A stretch of DNA of 33,092 nt from Lachnospiraceae bacterium (GTDB lineage: Bacteria > Bacillota > Clostridia > Lachnospirales > Bianqueaceae). The stretch spans positions 1 to 33,092 of the forward strand of contig JABUST010000120.1 in assembly GCA_021442595.1 (NCBI GenBank). The letters are read 5' to 3'. Every line of letters begins with the position of its first letter. The first letter of the stretch is position 1. Under the pieces are notes generated by a model. That model searched no databases, had not been told where the DNA came from, and saw nothing but the letters and a program-made list of their open reading frames with translations. A program made the position numbers and the translations under genes. Below, piece after piece: positions 1 through 8,010 of this stretch.

Positions 1-906
1 ACTGCTTCCGGATTGCAGCGGCAGATGAAACTGGGGACAGACCTTGTCCAGCCGTCCCATGGCATCGATCAGCTCCTGAGACAGGTCCTTGGGATGGGAA
101 GTCATGAAACGGATCCGCTCCAGCCCCTCCACCTCGTTCACCATAGCCAGCAGCTGCGCAAAGGTCACCGGTGTTTTCAGCCCCTTGCCGTAGGAATTTA
201 CATTCTGTCCCAGCAGCTGGATCTCCTTCACCCCGCTCTGCACCAGGCTCCTCACCTCCGCCAGAATGTTCTCCGGCTCACGGCTCCGCTCCCGTCCTCT
301 CACATAGGGCACGATGCAGTAGGTACAGAAATTATTGCATCCGTACATAATGTTGACGGAGGCTTTGAAAGGATATTTGCGAATAGAGGGGAGATCCTCC
401 ACGATCTCCTGCTGCTCCTTCCAGATGTCCACCACCCGGTCATCCGTGTCCAGCAGAGTCTCCAACAGCTCCGGAAATTTATAGATGTTGTGGGTTCCGA
501 AGATCATATCCACTTCCCTGTAAGAAGTGCGCAGCTTCTCCTGCACGGAGGTCTCCTGCATCATGCAGCCGCAGAGTGCAATCTTCATGCGGGGATTCTT
601 TCTCTTCACGGACTTCAGGTAGCCCAGGCGGCCGTACATTTTAGTCTCGGCATTCTCCCGGACACAGCAGGTGTTGTAGATCACCAGATCTGCTTCCTCC
701 TCCGGAGCAGCCACGGCCCCTATCTCCTCCATGATACCTGCCAGCTTTTCCGAATCGTGGGCATTCATCTGGCACCCCATGGTGGCCACAAAATAAGAAC
801 GGGGGCGGTCCTCCCGCCCTTTCAATCTCTCTATGGCCATGCGCTGGCGCAGGGCCTCTTCCTCCCCTTCGTGCACATAAGAAGGTCTGATATTCTTCAC
901 GCTCAT
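1..906 (-). CDS. miaB: tRNA-2-methylthio-N6-dimethylallyladenosine synthase MiaB (3' part runs off the left edge)
   Basis: Minus-strand reading from ATG at 904-906 gives ...MGCQMNAHDSEKLAGIMEEIG...DLVIYNTCCVRENAETKMYGRLGYLKSVK, typical of the MiaB N-terminal UPF0004 domain. Frame stays open to the window edge, so it is missing from the ORF track. Confidence 0.9.
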   Translation of the reverse strand, partial: MSVKNIRPSYVHEGEEEALRQRMAIERLKGREDRPRSYFVATMGCQMNAHDSEKLAGIMEEIGAVAAPEEEADLVIYNTCCVRENAETKMYGRLGYLKSVKRKNPRMKIALCGCMMQETSVQEKLRTSYREVDMIFGTHNIYKFPELLETLLDTDDRVVDIWKEQQEIVEDLPSIRKYPFKASVNIMYGCNNFCTYCIVPYVRGRERSREPENILAEVRSLVQSGVKEIQLLGQNVNSYGKGLKTPVTFAQLLAMVNEVEGLERIRFMTSHPKDLSQELIDAMGRLDKVCPQFHLPLQSGSS

Positions 907-1778
907 GCTTTATCTCCTTTGATGCAGCTCTGGATCCTCTCCGCTGCCTCCCGGATCACCTGATCCGGTGTAGATGCTCCGGCAGTGATGCCCACACGGG
1001 TCTTCTCCCCCAGACCTTCCAACAGGTCCCCGGGAAGGTCTGCCCCTGTCTCCGCAAAAACAGTCTGCGGGCAATGCTGACGGCATAACTCCACTAATTT
1101 TGCGGTATTGGAGCTGCTGCGTCCCCCCAGAACCACCATCACATCGCTGCGGCGGGCAATCTCCACCGCCTCCTGCTGGTGCTGCATGGTGGCTTCGCAG
1201 ATGGTATTGCACACCTTGATCCCCGCTGTCCGCTGCTGCAGCATGTCCACCATGTTTTCAAAGCGGTACCGGTCGAAGGTGGTCTGCGCCACCACCAGAA
1301 AGGGACCTTTCAGGCAGTTCTCCGATTCCAGAGCCGTCTTCAGCTCCTGGGGATCCTTGAAAATCAGGGGCTCTTCCCGGCACCAGCCCCTGATGCCCTT
1401 CACCTCCGGGTGGTTCCGGTCACCGAAAATGATGACCCTTGTCTCCTCCTCTGCCCCCTGTACCAAACGATGGATCTTCTTCACAAAGGGACAGGTGGCA
1501 TCCAGCAGCGTAATGTTCAGACTCTTTAAATAGTCCTCTTCCTCCCGGGATATTCCGTGGGCCCTTATAACAACGGTTCCCCCCTCAGGCACAGACTGGC
1601 CCTCCTTCAGGGCATAGACTCCCTGCTTTTCCAGGTCTCCCAGAGCCTGCACGTTATGGATCAATGGTCCGTAGGTGTACACCGGCCCTTCGGCCTTCAG
1701 GGCAGCTTCTCCTGCTTTTCGGATGGCATTGCGCACCCCAAAGCAAAAACCGGCAGTTCCGGCAATCTCCACATGCAT
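903..1778 (-). CDS. ispH: 4-hydroxy-3-methylbut-2-enyl diphosphate reductase
   Basis: MHVEIAGTAGFCFGVRNAIRKA...YGPLIHNVQALGDLEKQGV...DATCPFVKKIH...TICEATMQHQQEA. Start chosen at the internal Met; the ORF track opens at 1826. Confidence 0.93.
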   Translation of the reverse strand: MHVEIAGTAGFCFGVRNAIRKAGEAALKAEGPVYTYGPLIHNVQALGDLEKQGVYALKEGQSVPEGGTVVIRAHGISREEEDYLKSLNITLLDATCPFVKKIHRLVQGAEEETRVIIFGDRNHPEVKGIRGWCREEPLIFKDPQELKTALESENCLKGPFLVVAQTTFDRYRFENMVDMLQQRTAGIKVCNTICEATMQHQQEAVEIARRSDVMVVLGGRSSSNTAKLVELCRQHCPQTVFAETGADLPGDLLEGLGEKTRVGITAGASTPDQVIREAAERIQSCIKGDKA

Positions 1779-1795
1779 GCTGCTGTTTCCGTTCC

Positions 1796-2467
1796 TTATT
1801 TTCGAATTGAGGAGACCATGCTGCACACGGTCTCAATGACTTCCTCCAGAGACATGCTGCTGGTATCCACCAGCACCGCATCCTCCGCCTGCTTCAGGGG
1901 AGCAATCTCCCTGTGGGAATCCCGGTAGTCTCTCTGAGCGATCTCTTCCATGATTTCTTCCATGGACCCGTGGGGATGCCCTGCTTTTTCCAGTTCTCCT
2001 ATGCGGCGCTTGGCCCGCACTTCCACCGATGCAGTGAGGAAGATTTTCAGATCGGCCCCGGGCAGCACCACGGTTCCGATATCCCGTCCGTCCATGACCA
2101 CGTTAAAGCGCTTTCCTGTCTCCCGCTGGATCCCCAGCAGCTTATTCCGGACGCAGCCGTGGACAGCCACCTTGCTGGCTCCGTCTGCCGCATCCTGGGT
2201 CCGGAGATAAGGCGTTAAGTCCTCTCCGTTCACAAAGACCAGCTGTCTGCCATCCTCCGCGTATTCCAGACTTAATTCCACAGAGGGCAGGGCGCCGGCC
2301 ACCGCCTGTTCATCCTCCGGATCCACTCCCCGCTGTTTCAGGGCCAGGCCCAGAGCCCGGTACAGGGCGCCGGTATCCAGATACTTCAGGTCCATACGGG
2401 CAGCCAATGCCTTGGCCACGGAACTTTTTCCGCTTCCTCCGGGACCGTCAATGGCAATATTCAGCAT
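1796..2467 (-). CDS. cmk: cytidylate kinase
   Basis: MLNIAIDGPGGSGKSSVAKALAARMDLKYLDTGALYRA...MDGRDIGTVVLPGADLKIFLTAS. Start at internal Met of the 1796-2635 ORF. Confidence 0.93.
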   Translation of the reverse strand: MLNIAIDGPGGSGKSSVAKALAARMDLKYLDTGALYRALGLALKQRGVDPEDEQAVAGALPSVELSLEYAEDGRQLVFVNGEDLTPYLRTQDAADGASKVAVHGCVRNKLLGIQRETGKRFNVVMDGRDIGTVVLPGADLKIFLTASVEVRAKRRIGELEKAGHPHGSMEEIMEEIAQRDYRDSHREIAPLKQAEDAVLVDTSSMSLEEVIETVCSMVSSIRK

Positions 2468-2540
2468 AACTCCGTCTCCTTTTGTTAAAGAGTTTTTTCT
2501 TTGAGTCACATACGATCCGAGATGCTCATTTCTTTCTGCA

Positions 2541-3830
2541 TCACCGATATTTATTGATATACTCCGCAGCGCCTTTTCCTGCCAGATTTCCTGTAGAAAA
2601 AGCAATCTGCAGATTGAATCCGCCGGTAAAGGCATCCAGATCCAGAAGCTCCCCTGCCATGAACAGGCCGGGAATCATCTTCACCATCATGGTGGAGGGA
2701 TCCATCTCCTTCACACTGACACCCCCCATGGTCACGATGGCCTCTTCCACCGGCCTTGTACCGGTGATGGTCATGGCGAAATCCTTCAAAAGGGCCCCCA
2801 GGCGTTTTCTTTCTTCCTTTGTCAGATCCCCCGCTTTCTTCAGAGGATCGATCCGGCTGAGTCTCACCACCACGGGAATCATGGTGCGAGGCAGAAGATC
2901 ATCCAGAGAATGCCGGAAATCTCTGGCCTTGTATTTATCCATATCCTCCAGCAGGCGCCGGTCCAGCTGCTCTTCATCAAGACCGGGCTTCAGGTCAATA
3001 TGCAGGGTGTAGCTGCCGTCGGCATAATCCCTTTGATTTTTTCTGTTCAATGACTGGAGCACTGAAGAGGCGCTGAGGATCAGAGGACCGCTGACTCCGA
3101 AGTGAGTGAACAGCATCTCCCCTGTGTCTTCATAGACCAGCTGCTTTTTTGGTTTGGTCTGGGATGCATCCCGGATGCTGACCTTCACATTCTTCAGGGA
3201 CAGGCCCATCATTTCCCTGCACCACTCCTCACGGATGGTAAAGGGAATGAGTCCGGGACGCAGATCCGTTACCTCCAGTCCCAGCTCCCGAGCCAGCATG
3301 TGTCCTGTGCCGTCAGAGCCGGTGACCGGATAGCTGACACCACCGGTGCAGAGGATCACGCAGGGAGCCTCATAGGTGCCCTTATCGGTTTTTACGGAAA
3401 AGGAGCCATCCTTGAGCACGGAGAGATTCCGGACGGTTGTCCCCGTGACCAGGCGCCCCCCCTGTTTTTTCACATAGCGCAGCAGCCCGTCAATGATGTC
3501 AAAGGATCGGTCGGAGGCGGGAAACACCCGCTGCCCCCGTTCCACCTTCAGGGGAACACCGCAGCTCTCCAGCAGCTTCATCATGCCTTCCGGATCCAGC
3601 TCCTTCAAAGCGGAATAGAGAAACTTTCCGTTGGTTACCACCTTATTCATGAAGGCCCGGCTGTCGCAGCAGTTGGTCACATTGCAGCGTCCCTTGCCGG
3701 TAATGCCGATCTTTCTGCCCACCTTTTCATTGCGTTCCAGAAGAATGGTATCTGCCCCATCTCCCGAGGCCCGGGCGGCAGCCATCATGCCGGCGGCGCC
3801 GGCGCCGATCACCAGCACTTCTGTTTTCAT
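2541..3830 (-). CDS. NAD(P)/FAD-dependent oxidoreductase, BaiN/HI0933-like flavoprotein family
   Basis: N-terminal dinucleotide fold VIGAGAAGMMAAARA, GRKIGITGKGRCNVTN, C-terminal GVSVKEMDPSTMMVKMIPGLFMAGELLDLDAFTGGFNLQIAFSTG. Confidence 0.88.
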   Translation of the reverse strand: MKTEVLVIGAGAAGMMAAARASGDGADTILLERNEKVGRKIGITGKGRCNVTNCCDSRAFMNKVVTNGKFLYSALKELDPEGMMKLLESCGVPLKVERGQRVFPASDRSFDIIDGLLRYVKKQGGRLVTGTTVRNLSVLKDGSFSVKTDKGTYEAPCVILCTGGVSYPVTGSDGTGHMLARELGLEVTDLRPGLIPFTIREEWCREMMGLSLKNVKVSIRDASQTKPKKQLVYEDTGEMLFTHFGVSGPLILSASSVLQSLNRKNQRDYADGSYTLHIDLKPGLDEEQLDRRLLEDMDKYKARDFRHSLDDLLPRTMIPVVVRLSRIDPLKKAGDLTKEERKRLGALLKDFAMTITGTRPVEEAIVTMGGVSVKEMDPSTMMVKMIPGLFMAGELLDLDAFTGGFNLQIAFSTGNLAGKGAAEYINKYR

Positions 3831-4726
3831 GAAAGCAGCTTTCCGAAGGTGTCCTCATCCGTCTTCTCGTAGACATCATATTCCTTCCAGATACTCTCCA
3901 GCGCAGTCAGATTCTCCTGAACCTCCTCCTGTCTCTGCCGGGTAACGGCGATGATGAGGGCATTCATGAGACTCATGGGGCCTACCAGAGAATCCACGAA
4001 GGATTCCATGCTGCTGTAGGCCTTCAGCACCGTGTCCGCATTGGCGGCAATGGGAGACTGGTCATTATCGGTAACGGCCACCACCGCAGCTCCCCGGGCC
4101 TTGGCATATTCCATGGCCTTGACGGTACGCTTGGAGTAGCGGGGGAAGCTGATGCCGATCATACAGTCCTCGGGGCCGATCTTCAGGATCTGCTCAAAGG
4201 TCTCGCTGATACTGTTGGTGAGGCCCAGATGCACATTTCCGAAGAACAGATTCAGGTAGTAGCCCAGATAGGATGCCAGAGGCGCAGAGGAGCGGACGCC
4301 CAGCACATAGATTCGCTTGGCATTCATAATGGTTTCCACTGCCTGCTGGAAGGCTCCGTCATCCACCAATGTCATGGTCTCCCGAATGTTCAGGATGTCT
4401 CCCTGCAGCACGGACTGGACCAGATGCTCGTCGTCAATATTGGCGCTGCTGACCTCCATGCGCTGCAGCGCAGTGAGACGGGTGCGGATGGTCTCCTCCA
4501 TGGCCCGCTGCATGCCGGGATATCCGTCGTATCCCAGTTCTCCTGCAAACCGCACCACGGTGGACTCAGACACACCCACCAGCTCGCCCATGCGGGCAGC
4601 GGTCAGGTAGACTGCTTTCTCGTAATGATTCTGAATGTAATCGGCCAGGCGCTTCTGGCCCTTGCTCAGAGTCTGATACTTTTCTCTGATGCGGTGGAGC
4701 ACATCGTCCTGCTTTACTTTAGCCAT
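3827..4726 (-). CDS. MurR/RpiR family transcriptional regulator (HTH_6 + SIS domain)
   Basis: LVGVSESTVVRFAGELGYDGYPGMQ (HTH), AKRIYVLGVRSSAPLASYLGYYL and IGISFPRYSKRTVKAMEYAKARGAAVVAVTDN (SIS). AGGAG upstream of ATG at 4726; stop overlaps the next start. Confidence 0.88.
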   Translation of the reverse strand: MAKVKQDDVLHRIREKYQTLSKGQKRLADYIQNHYEKAVYLTAARMGELVGVSESTVVRFAGELGYDGYPGMQRAMEETIRTRLTALQRMEVSSANIDDEHLVQSVLQGDILNIRETMTLVDDGAFQQAVETIMNAKRIYVLGVRSSAPLASYLGYYLNLFFGNVHLGLTNSISETFEQILKIGPEDCMIGISFPRYSKRTVKAMEYAKARGAAVVAVTDNDQSPIAANADTVLKAYSSMESFVDSLVGPMSLMNALIIAVTRQRQEEVQENLTALESIWKEYDVYEKTDEDTFGKLLS

Positions 4727-4743
4727 TGCTGATCTCCTCCCGG

Positions 4744-5463
4744 TCATCCCAGTTTCTTTAATGCTTCTACTTCTTTGTCGGAAAGCACCCGATACTCGCC
4801 TTCCTTTACATTGCCCAGCTTCAGGGGGCCCTCCTGGATCCTCCGGAGTCTGAGCACCGGATATCCTACTGCTTCTGCCATCCGGCGGACCTGATGATTC
4901 CGGCCCTCGTGGATGGTGATCTCAATGGTGGAATTGCCGCCTTTGATGCCCAGCAATTTCACCTTGGCGGGGCTGGTGACTACCCCCTCTTCCAGGGTCA
5001 CGCCCTCTTCCAGACGGCGGATGGCTTCCAGCTTGATCTCGCCTCTTACCAGAGCCCGGTAGACCTTATCGATCTGGTGGGCCGGATGGGTGAGCTTGTA
5101 AGCCAGCTCTCCGTCATTGGTGAGAAGCAGCAGTCCGGTGGTCTGATAGTCCAGCCGTCCCACAGGGTAGAGGCGCACACCATTCATCCGCACCAGCTGA
5201 GTCACATCCGGACGGCCGAATTGATCCCGGGCGGTGGTCACAAAGCCGGCGGGCTTGTTCAAAAGCACGGTGGTGGCAGGCTGGGTGTTTTTCAGCACCT
5301 TTCCTGCGTATTCCACGATGTCCTTCCCGGGATCCACCTTGAATCCCATCTCCGTCACCGTGGCACCGTTCACCTTGACCCGTCCTTCTTTGATGATCTC
5401 TTCACAGCGGCGTCTTGAACCCACGCCGCACTCTGCCATATATTTCTGTAATCTTTCTTCCAT
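4744..5463 (-). CDS. rluB: RsuA/RluB-family 23S rRNA pseudouridine synthase
   Basis: S4 domain MEERLQKYMAECGVGSRRRCEEIIKEGRVKVNG and catalytic motif LYPVGRLDYQTTGLLLLTNDGELAYKLTHP; EGRNHQVRRM. Confidence 0.85.
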   Translation of the reverse strand: MEERLQKYMAECGVGSRRRCEEIIKEGRVKVNGATVTEMGFKVDPGKDIVEYAGKVLKNTQPATTVLLNKPAGFVTTARDQFGRPDVTQLVRMNGVRLYPVGRLDYQTTGLLLLTNDGELAYKLTHPAHQIDKVYRALVRGEIKLEAIRRLEEGVTLEEGVVTSPAKVKLLGIKGGNSTIEITIHEGRNHQVRRMAEAVGYPVLRLRRIQEGPLKLGNVKEGEYRVLSDKEVEALKKLG

Positions 5464-6098
5464 CAGTCTCGGGCCTCCCCCGGTACTTTCTCTTCGGGGC
5501 TTTTCGTTTCGGAGGACGTTTTCTCCGAAGAATCTTCCGGCATCCGGGGGAGCTCCAGATTATCCAGAGTCTCTTGGGAAGGCTCCGGCAGATGGGGCAT
5601 TTCCCTTACCGAGCTGAGTTTGAAGGCCTTTAGAAACGCATCGCTGGTCTTCAGCAGCAGAGGTCTTCCCGGAGCTTTCAGGCGTCCGGCCTCCTCCACC
5701 AGTCCCATCTCCTGCAGACGGGTAACTACCGCATCGGAGGATACGCCCCTGATGTCGTTGATTTCCTGTCTGGTCACAGGCTGCCGGTAGGCTATGATGG
5801 CCAGTGTCTCCAGCTGGGTATCCGTCAGCCGGATCTGGGCCTGCTGCCGGTAAAGAAGCTCAATGTTGGGATAATACAGGGGGTTGGTGGTCATCTGGAA
5901 TCTGTCCTCCAGGCGGATCACCTGCATGCCCTTATCCTGCATTTTATATTCCTGAGCCAGATCCAGCACGATGCTCTCCGCCTCCTGCTCGCTGACTCCC
6001 AGGACCTTGGCCAGATCCTTCCGGGACACCGGCTCCCCTGCGGCAAACAACAGGGCCTCAGCGATATTCCTGTTCCTGGCCGGGCAACGTTTCTCCAT
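5463..6098 (-). CDS. scpB: segregation and condensation protein B
   Basis: NIAEALLFAAGEPVSRKDLAKVLG...LTDTQLETLAIIAYRQPVTRQEINDIRGVSSDAVVTRLQEMGLVEEAGR. Start MEKRCPARN with GAGGAAA upstream; overlaps the scpA 3' end. Confidence 0.93.
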   Translation of the reverse strand: MEKRCPARNRNIAEALLFAAGEPVSRKDLAKVLGVSEQEAESIVLDLAQEYKMQDKGMQVIRLEDRFQMTTNPLYYPNIELLYRQQAQIRLTDTQLETLAIIAYRQPVTRQEINDIRGVSSDAVVTRLQEMGLVEEAGRLKAPGRPLLLKTSDAFLKAFKLSSVREMPHLPEPSQETLDNLELPRMPEDSSEKTSSETKSPEEKVPGEARD

Positions 6099-6852
6099 AG
6101 GCTTTTTCCTCTTCTGTCTTAATGGTAGCTCTGATATCTCCGAACATATGCTCCTGGTAGAGGGAGACCTCATTCATGCGGGACAGCTCCAGCATGGCCA
6201 TGAAATAGGTGACCTCCTCGTCTCTGGAGCGGGCCCCTTTGCGCAGTTCGTAGAAGCTTACGGCTTCCACCATTGCCAGGCTCTGCTGCAGTTCCCGGAT
6301 CTTGTCGGACACATGGTATTTCTCTCTGGAAACGGAGCGGAAATTCTTGCGGACTTCATCGATGCTCTCCCGCTTGCTGACCATCAACCGCAGGTAGATG
6401 GTATACAGCTCCTCCAGATTCTGATCTTCCAGCAGTTCCTCAGGAGAAGGCAGCGGCCTTTTCCCCCGGATGGTCTCCGGTTTTCGGGTGAGGATACTCT
6501 CCTGCTCCCGGCGCATCATAGGTCTCAGGCGGAGTGCAGCGTCCTTATATTGCTTGTAGAGCAGAAGGCGGCGGATCAGCTCCGCTTCCTCATCCTCCTG
6601 CTCTTCCTCCTCCTGCTGGGCGGCAGGGAGCAGTTTCTTTGCCTTCATGTGGATCAGCGTTGCAGCCATTACGATGAACTCGCTGGCCACCTCCATATCC
6701 ATATCATCCCACTGCTTCAGGATCGCCAGATACTGTCCGGTGATTTCCAGGATCGGGATGTCGTAGATGTCCACCTTGTTCTTTTCTATGAGATGCAGCA
6801 GCAGATCCAGGGGGCCTTCAAAAGAAGGCAGACTGAACCTCATACTATCCAT
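6058..6852 (-). CDS. scpA: segregation and condensation protein A
   Basis: FSLPSFEGPLDLLLHLIEKNKVDIYDIPILEITGQYLAIL...EVASEFIVMAATLIHMKAKKLLP. Confidence 0.94.
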   Translation of the reverse strand: MDSMRFSLPSFEGPLDLLLHLIEKNKVDIYDIPILEITGQYLAILKQWDDMDMEVASEFIVMAATLIHMKAKKLLPAAQQEEEEQEDEEAELIRRLLLYKQYKDAALRLRPMMRREQESILTRKPETIRGKRPLPSPEELLEDQNLEELYTIYLRLMVSKRESIDEVRKNFRSVSREKYHVSDKIRELQQSLAMVEAVSFYELRKGARSRDEEVTYFMAMLELSRMNEVSLYQEHMFGDIRATIKTEEEKAYGETLPGQEQEYR

Positions 6853-6868
6853 ATCGATTTCCTGTCTC

Positions 6869-7717
6869 TTACTTGTCTAAAGGATAAATGCTTCCGATGT
6901 ACAGAATGCCCTTGTCCAGATCCTCCCGGTACAGAGGGTCGCCCGGCTTCAGGGAGTTGTAGTCTACTCCGTCGCTGCCGGCTTTGGCCGTGGAGTGGAT
7001 GTACATCTGCCGCTCTCCTCCCAGATACATGGCCACATGGCCGGGAAAGAACAGCAGATCACCCGGTTTCATGTCTTTCCGCTCAATTTTATGCATGCAG
7101 AACTCCGGCTCCAGGGAGGCATCCCGGTGGATTACCACACCGCAGAGCAGATAGGCCATGGAACACAGGCCGCTGCAGTCGATGCCGAAGGGACTCTTGC
7201 CGCCCCAGCGGTAGTGAGTTCCCTCATACATTTTGACCATCTCCGTCACCCGGACCCGGAAGGTCTCTTCATCCATGTCAGGTCCCTCCCGGTTCAGCTC
7301 CACGCAGGGCACCAGGTAGGAGGTTTTGGTATAGCCTTTTCTGCCATCCGCCAGCCGGACGCAGGTCCATCCTTCCTTCTCTTCTCCCTCTGCCAGGGCC
7401 ACCACGGAGCCCATAGGCATACTTTTATAAACAGGAGAAGCCACTTCCGGTCTCTCCATCACATCCATGTTGCGCTTCATGACCCGCATCCGGCGATCCT
7501 CCGGAGCCCAGGCCCCCTCCCGGAGACCACTGCCAAGGACCCAGCCCTTATATCCGTACTCCATCCTTATGTAGACGTAGTCCCCTTGCTCCTCCAGGAT
7601 ACTGCAGCTCATACCGTAAAGGCCCTCGTCGGTCACCACCTGACCCGGCTCCGGTTTTCCGTACAGGGAAAGAATCCCCTCATTGATCAATGCCTTTCTT
7701 TCAGCCTTACAGTCCAT
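6869..7717 (-). CDS. SH3-domain NlpC/P60 family peptidase (cell wall hydrolase-like)
   Basis: YEGTHYRWGGKSPFGIDCSGLCSMAYLLCGV, KPGDLLFFPGHVAMYLGGERQMYIHS (Cys/His catalytic motifs); SH3-like segments upstream. GAGGAGGAAACC directly before ATG at 7717; no signal peptide seen from that start. Confidence 0.85.
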   Translation of the reverse strand: MDCKAERKALINEGILSLYGKPEPGQVVTDEGLYGMSCSILEEQGDYVYIRMEYGYKGWVLGSGLREGAWAPEDRRMRVMKRNMDVMERPEVASPVYKSMPMGSVVALAEGEEKEGWTCVRLADGRKGYTKTSYLVPCVELNREGPDMDEETFRVRVTEMVKMYEGTHYRWGGKSPFGIDCSGLCSMAYLLCGVVIHRDASLEPEFCMHKIERKDMKPGDLLFFPGHVAMYLGGERQMYIHSTAKAGSDGVDYNSLKPGDPLYREDLDKGILYIGSIYPLDK

Positions 7718-7832
7718 GGTTTCCTCCTCTTCGCTCTCTCTGTTTCCTGCAGCAGAATGGTCCTCATCCTGCATTTTAGTCTTAAGAGCAATGGAGGACA
7801 TTATAGCACATTGCAGGATTTCCGTCAAATGA

Positions 7833-7878
7833 AAAAGCGGTCTCAGTGCCGATAAATAAAAGCACCGAGACCGCTTTT
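7833..7878 (-). terminator. intrinsic terminator downstream of the pullulanase-HAD gene
   Basis: aaaagcggtctcagtgc (7833-7849) / gcaccgagaccgctttt (7862-7878), 17-bp arms with one mismatch, 12-nt loop, A/T run at both sides. Confidence 0.75.
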
Positions 7879-8010
7879 CAGTCTTAAAACGATCCTTTGA
7901 TCCGTGACCGGAGAAAGCATCCTGCAACACCCATTATGAACAAAAGCCCCTGTCCGGGATGCAGGTTTTCTCCCGTGAAGTCCGACCTTACCCGAAGACT
8001 CATGCCTCCG

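Noticed and set aside
13-963. 316-aa plus-strand ORF
   Set aside because: Shadow of miaB, which is recognised on the minus strand but absent from the track because it is truncated by the window edge.
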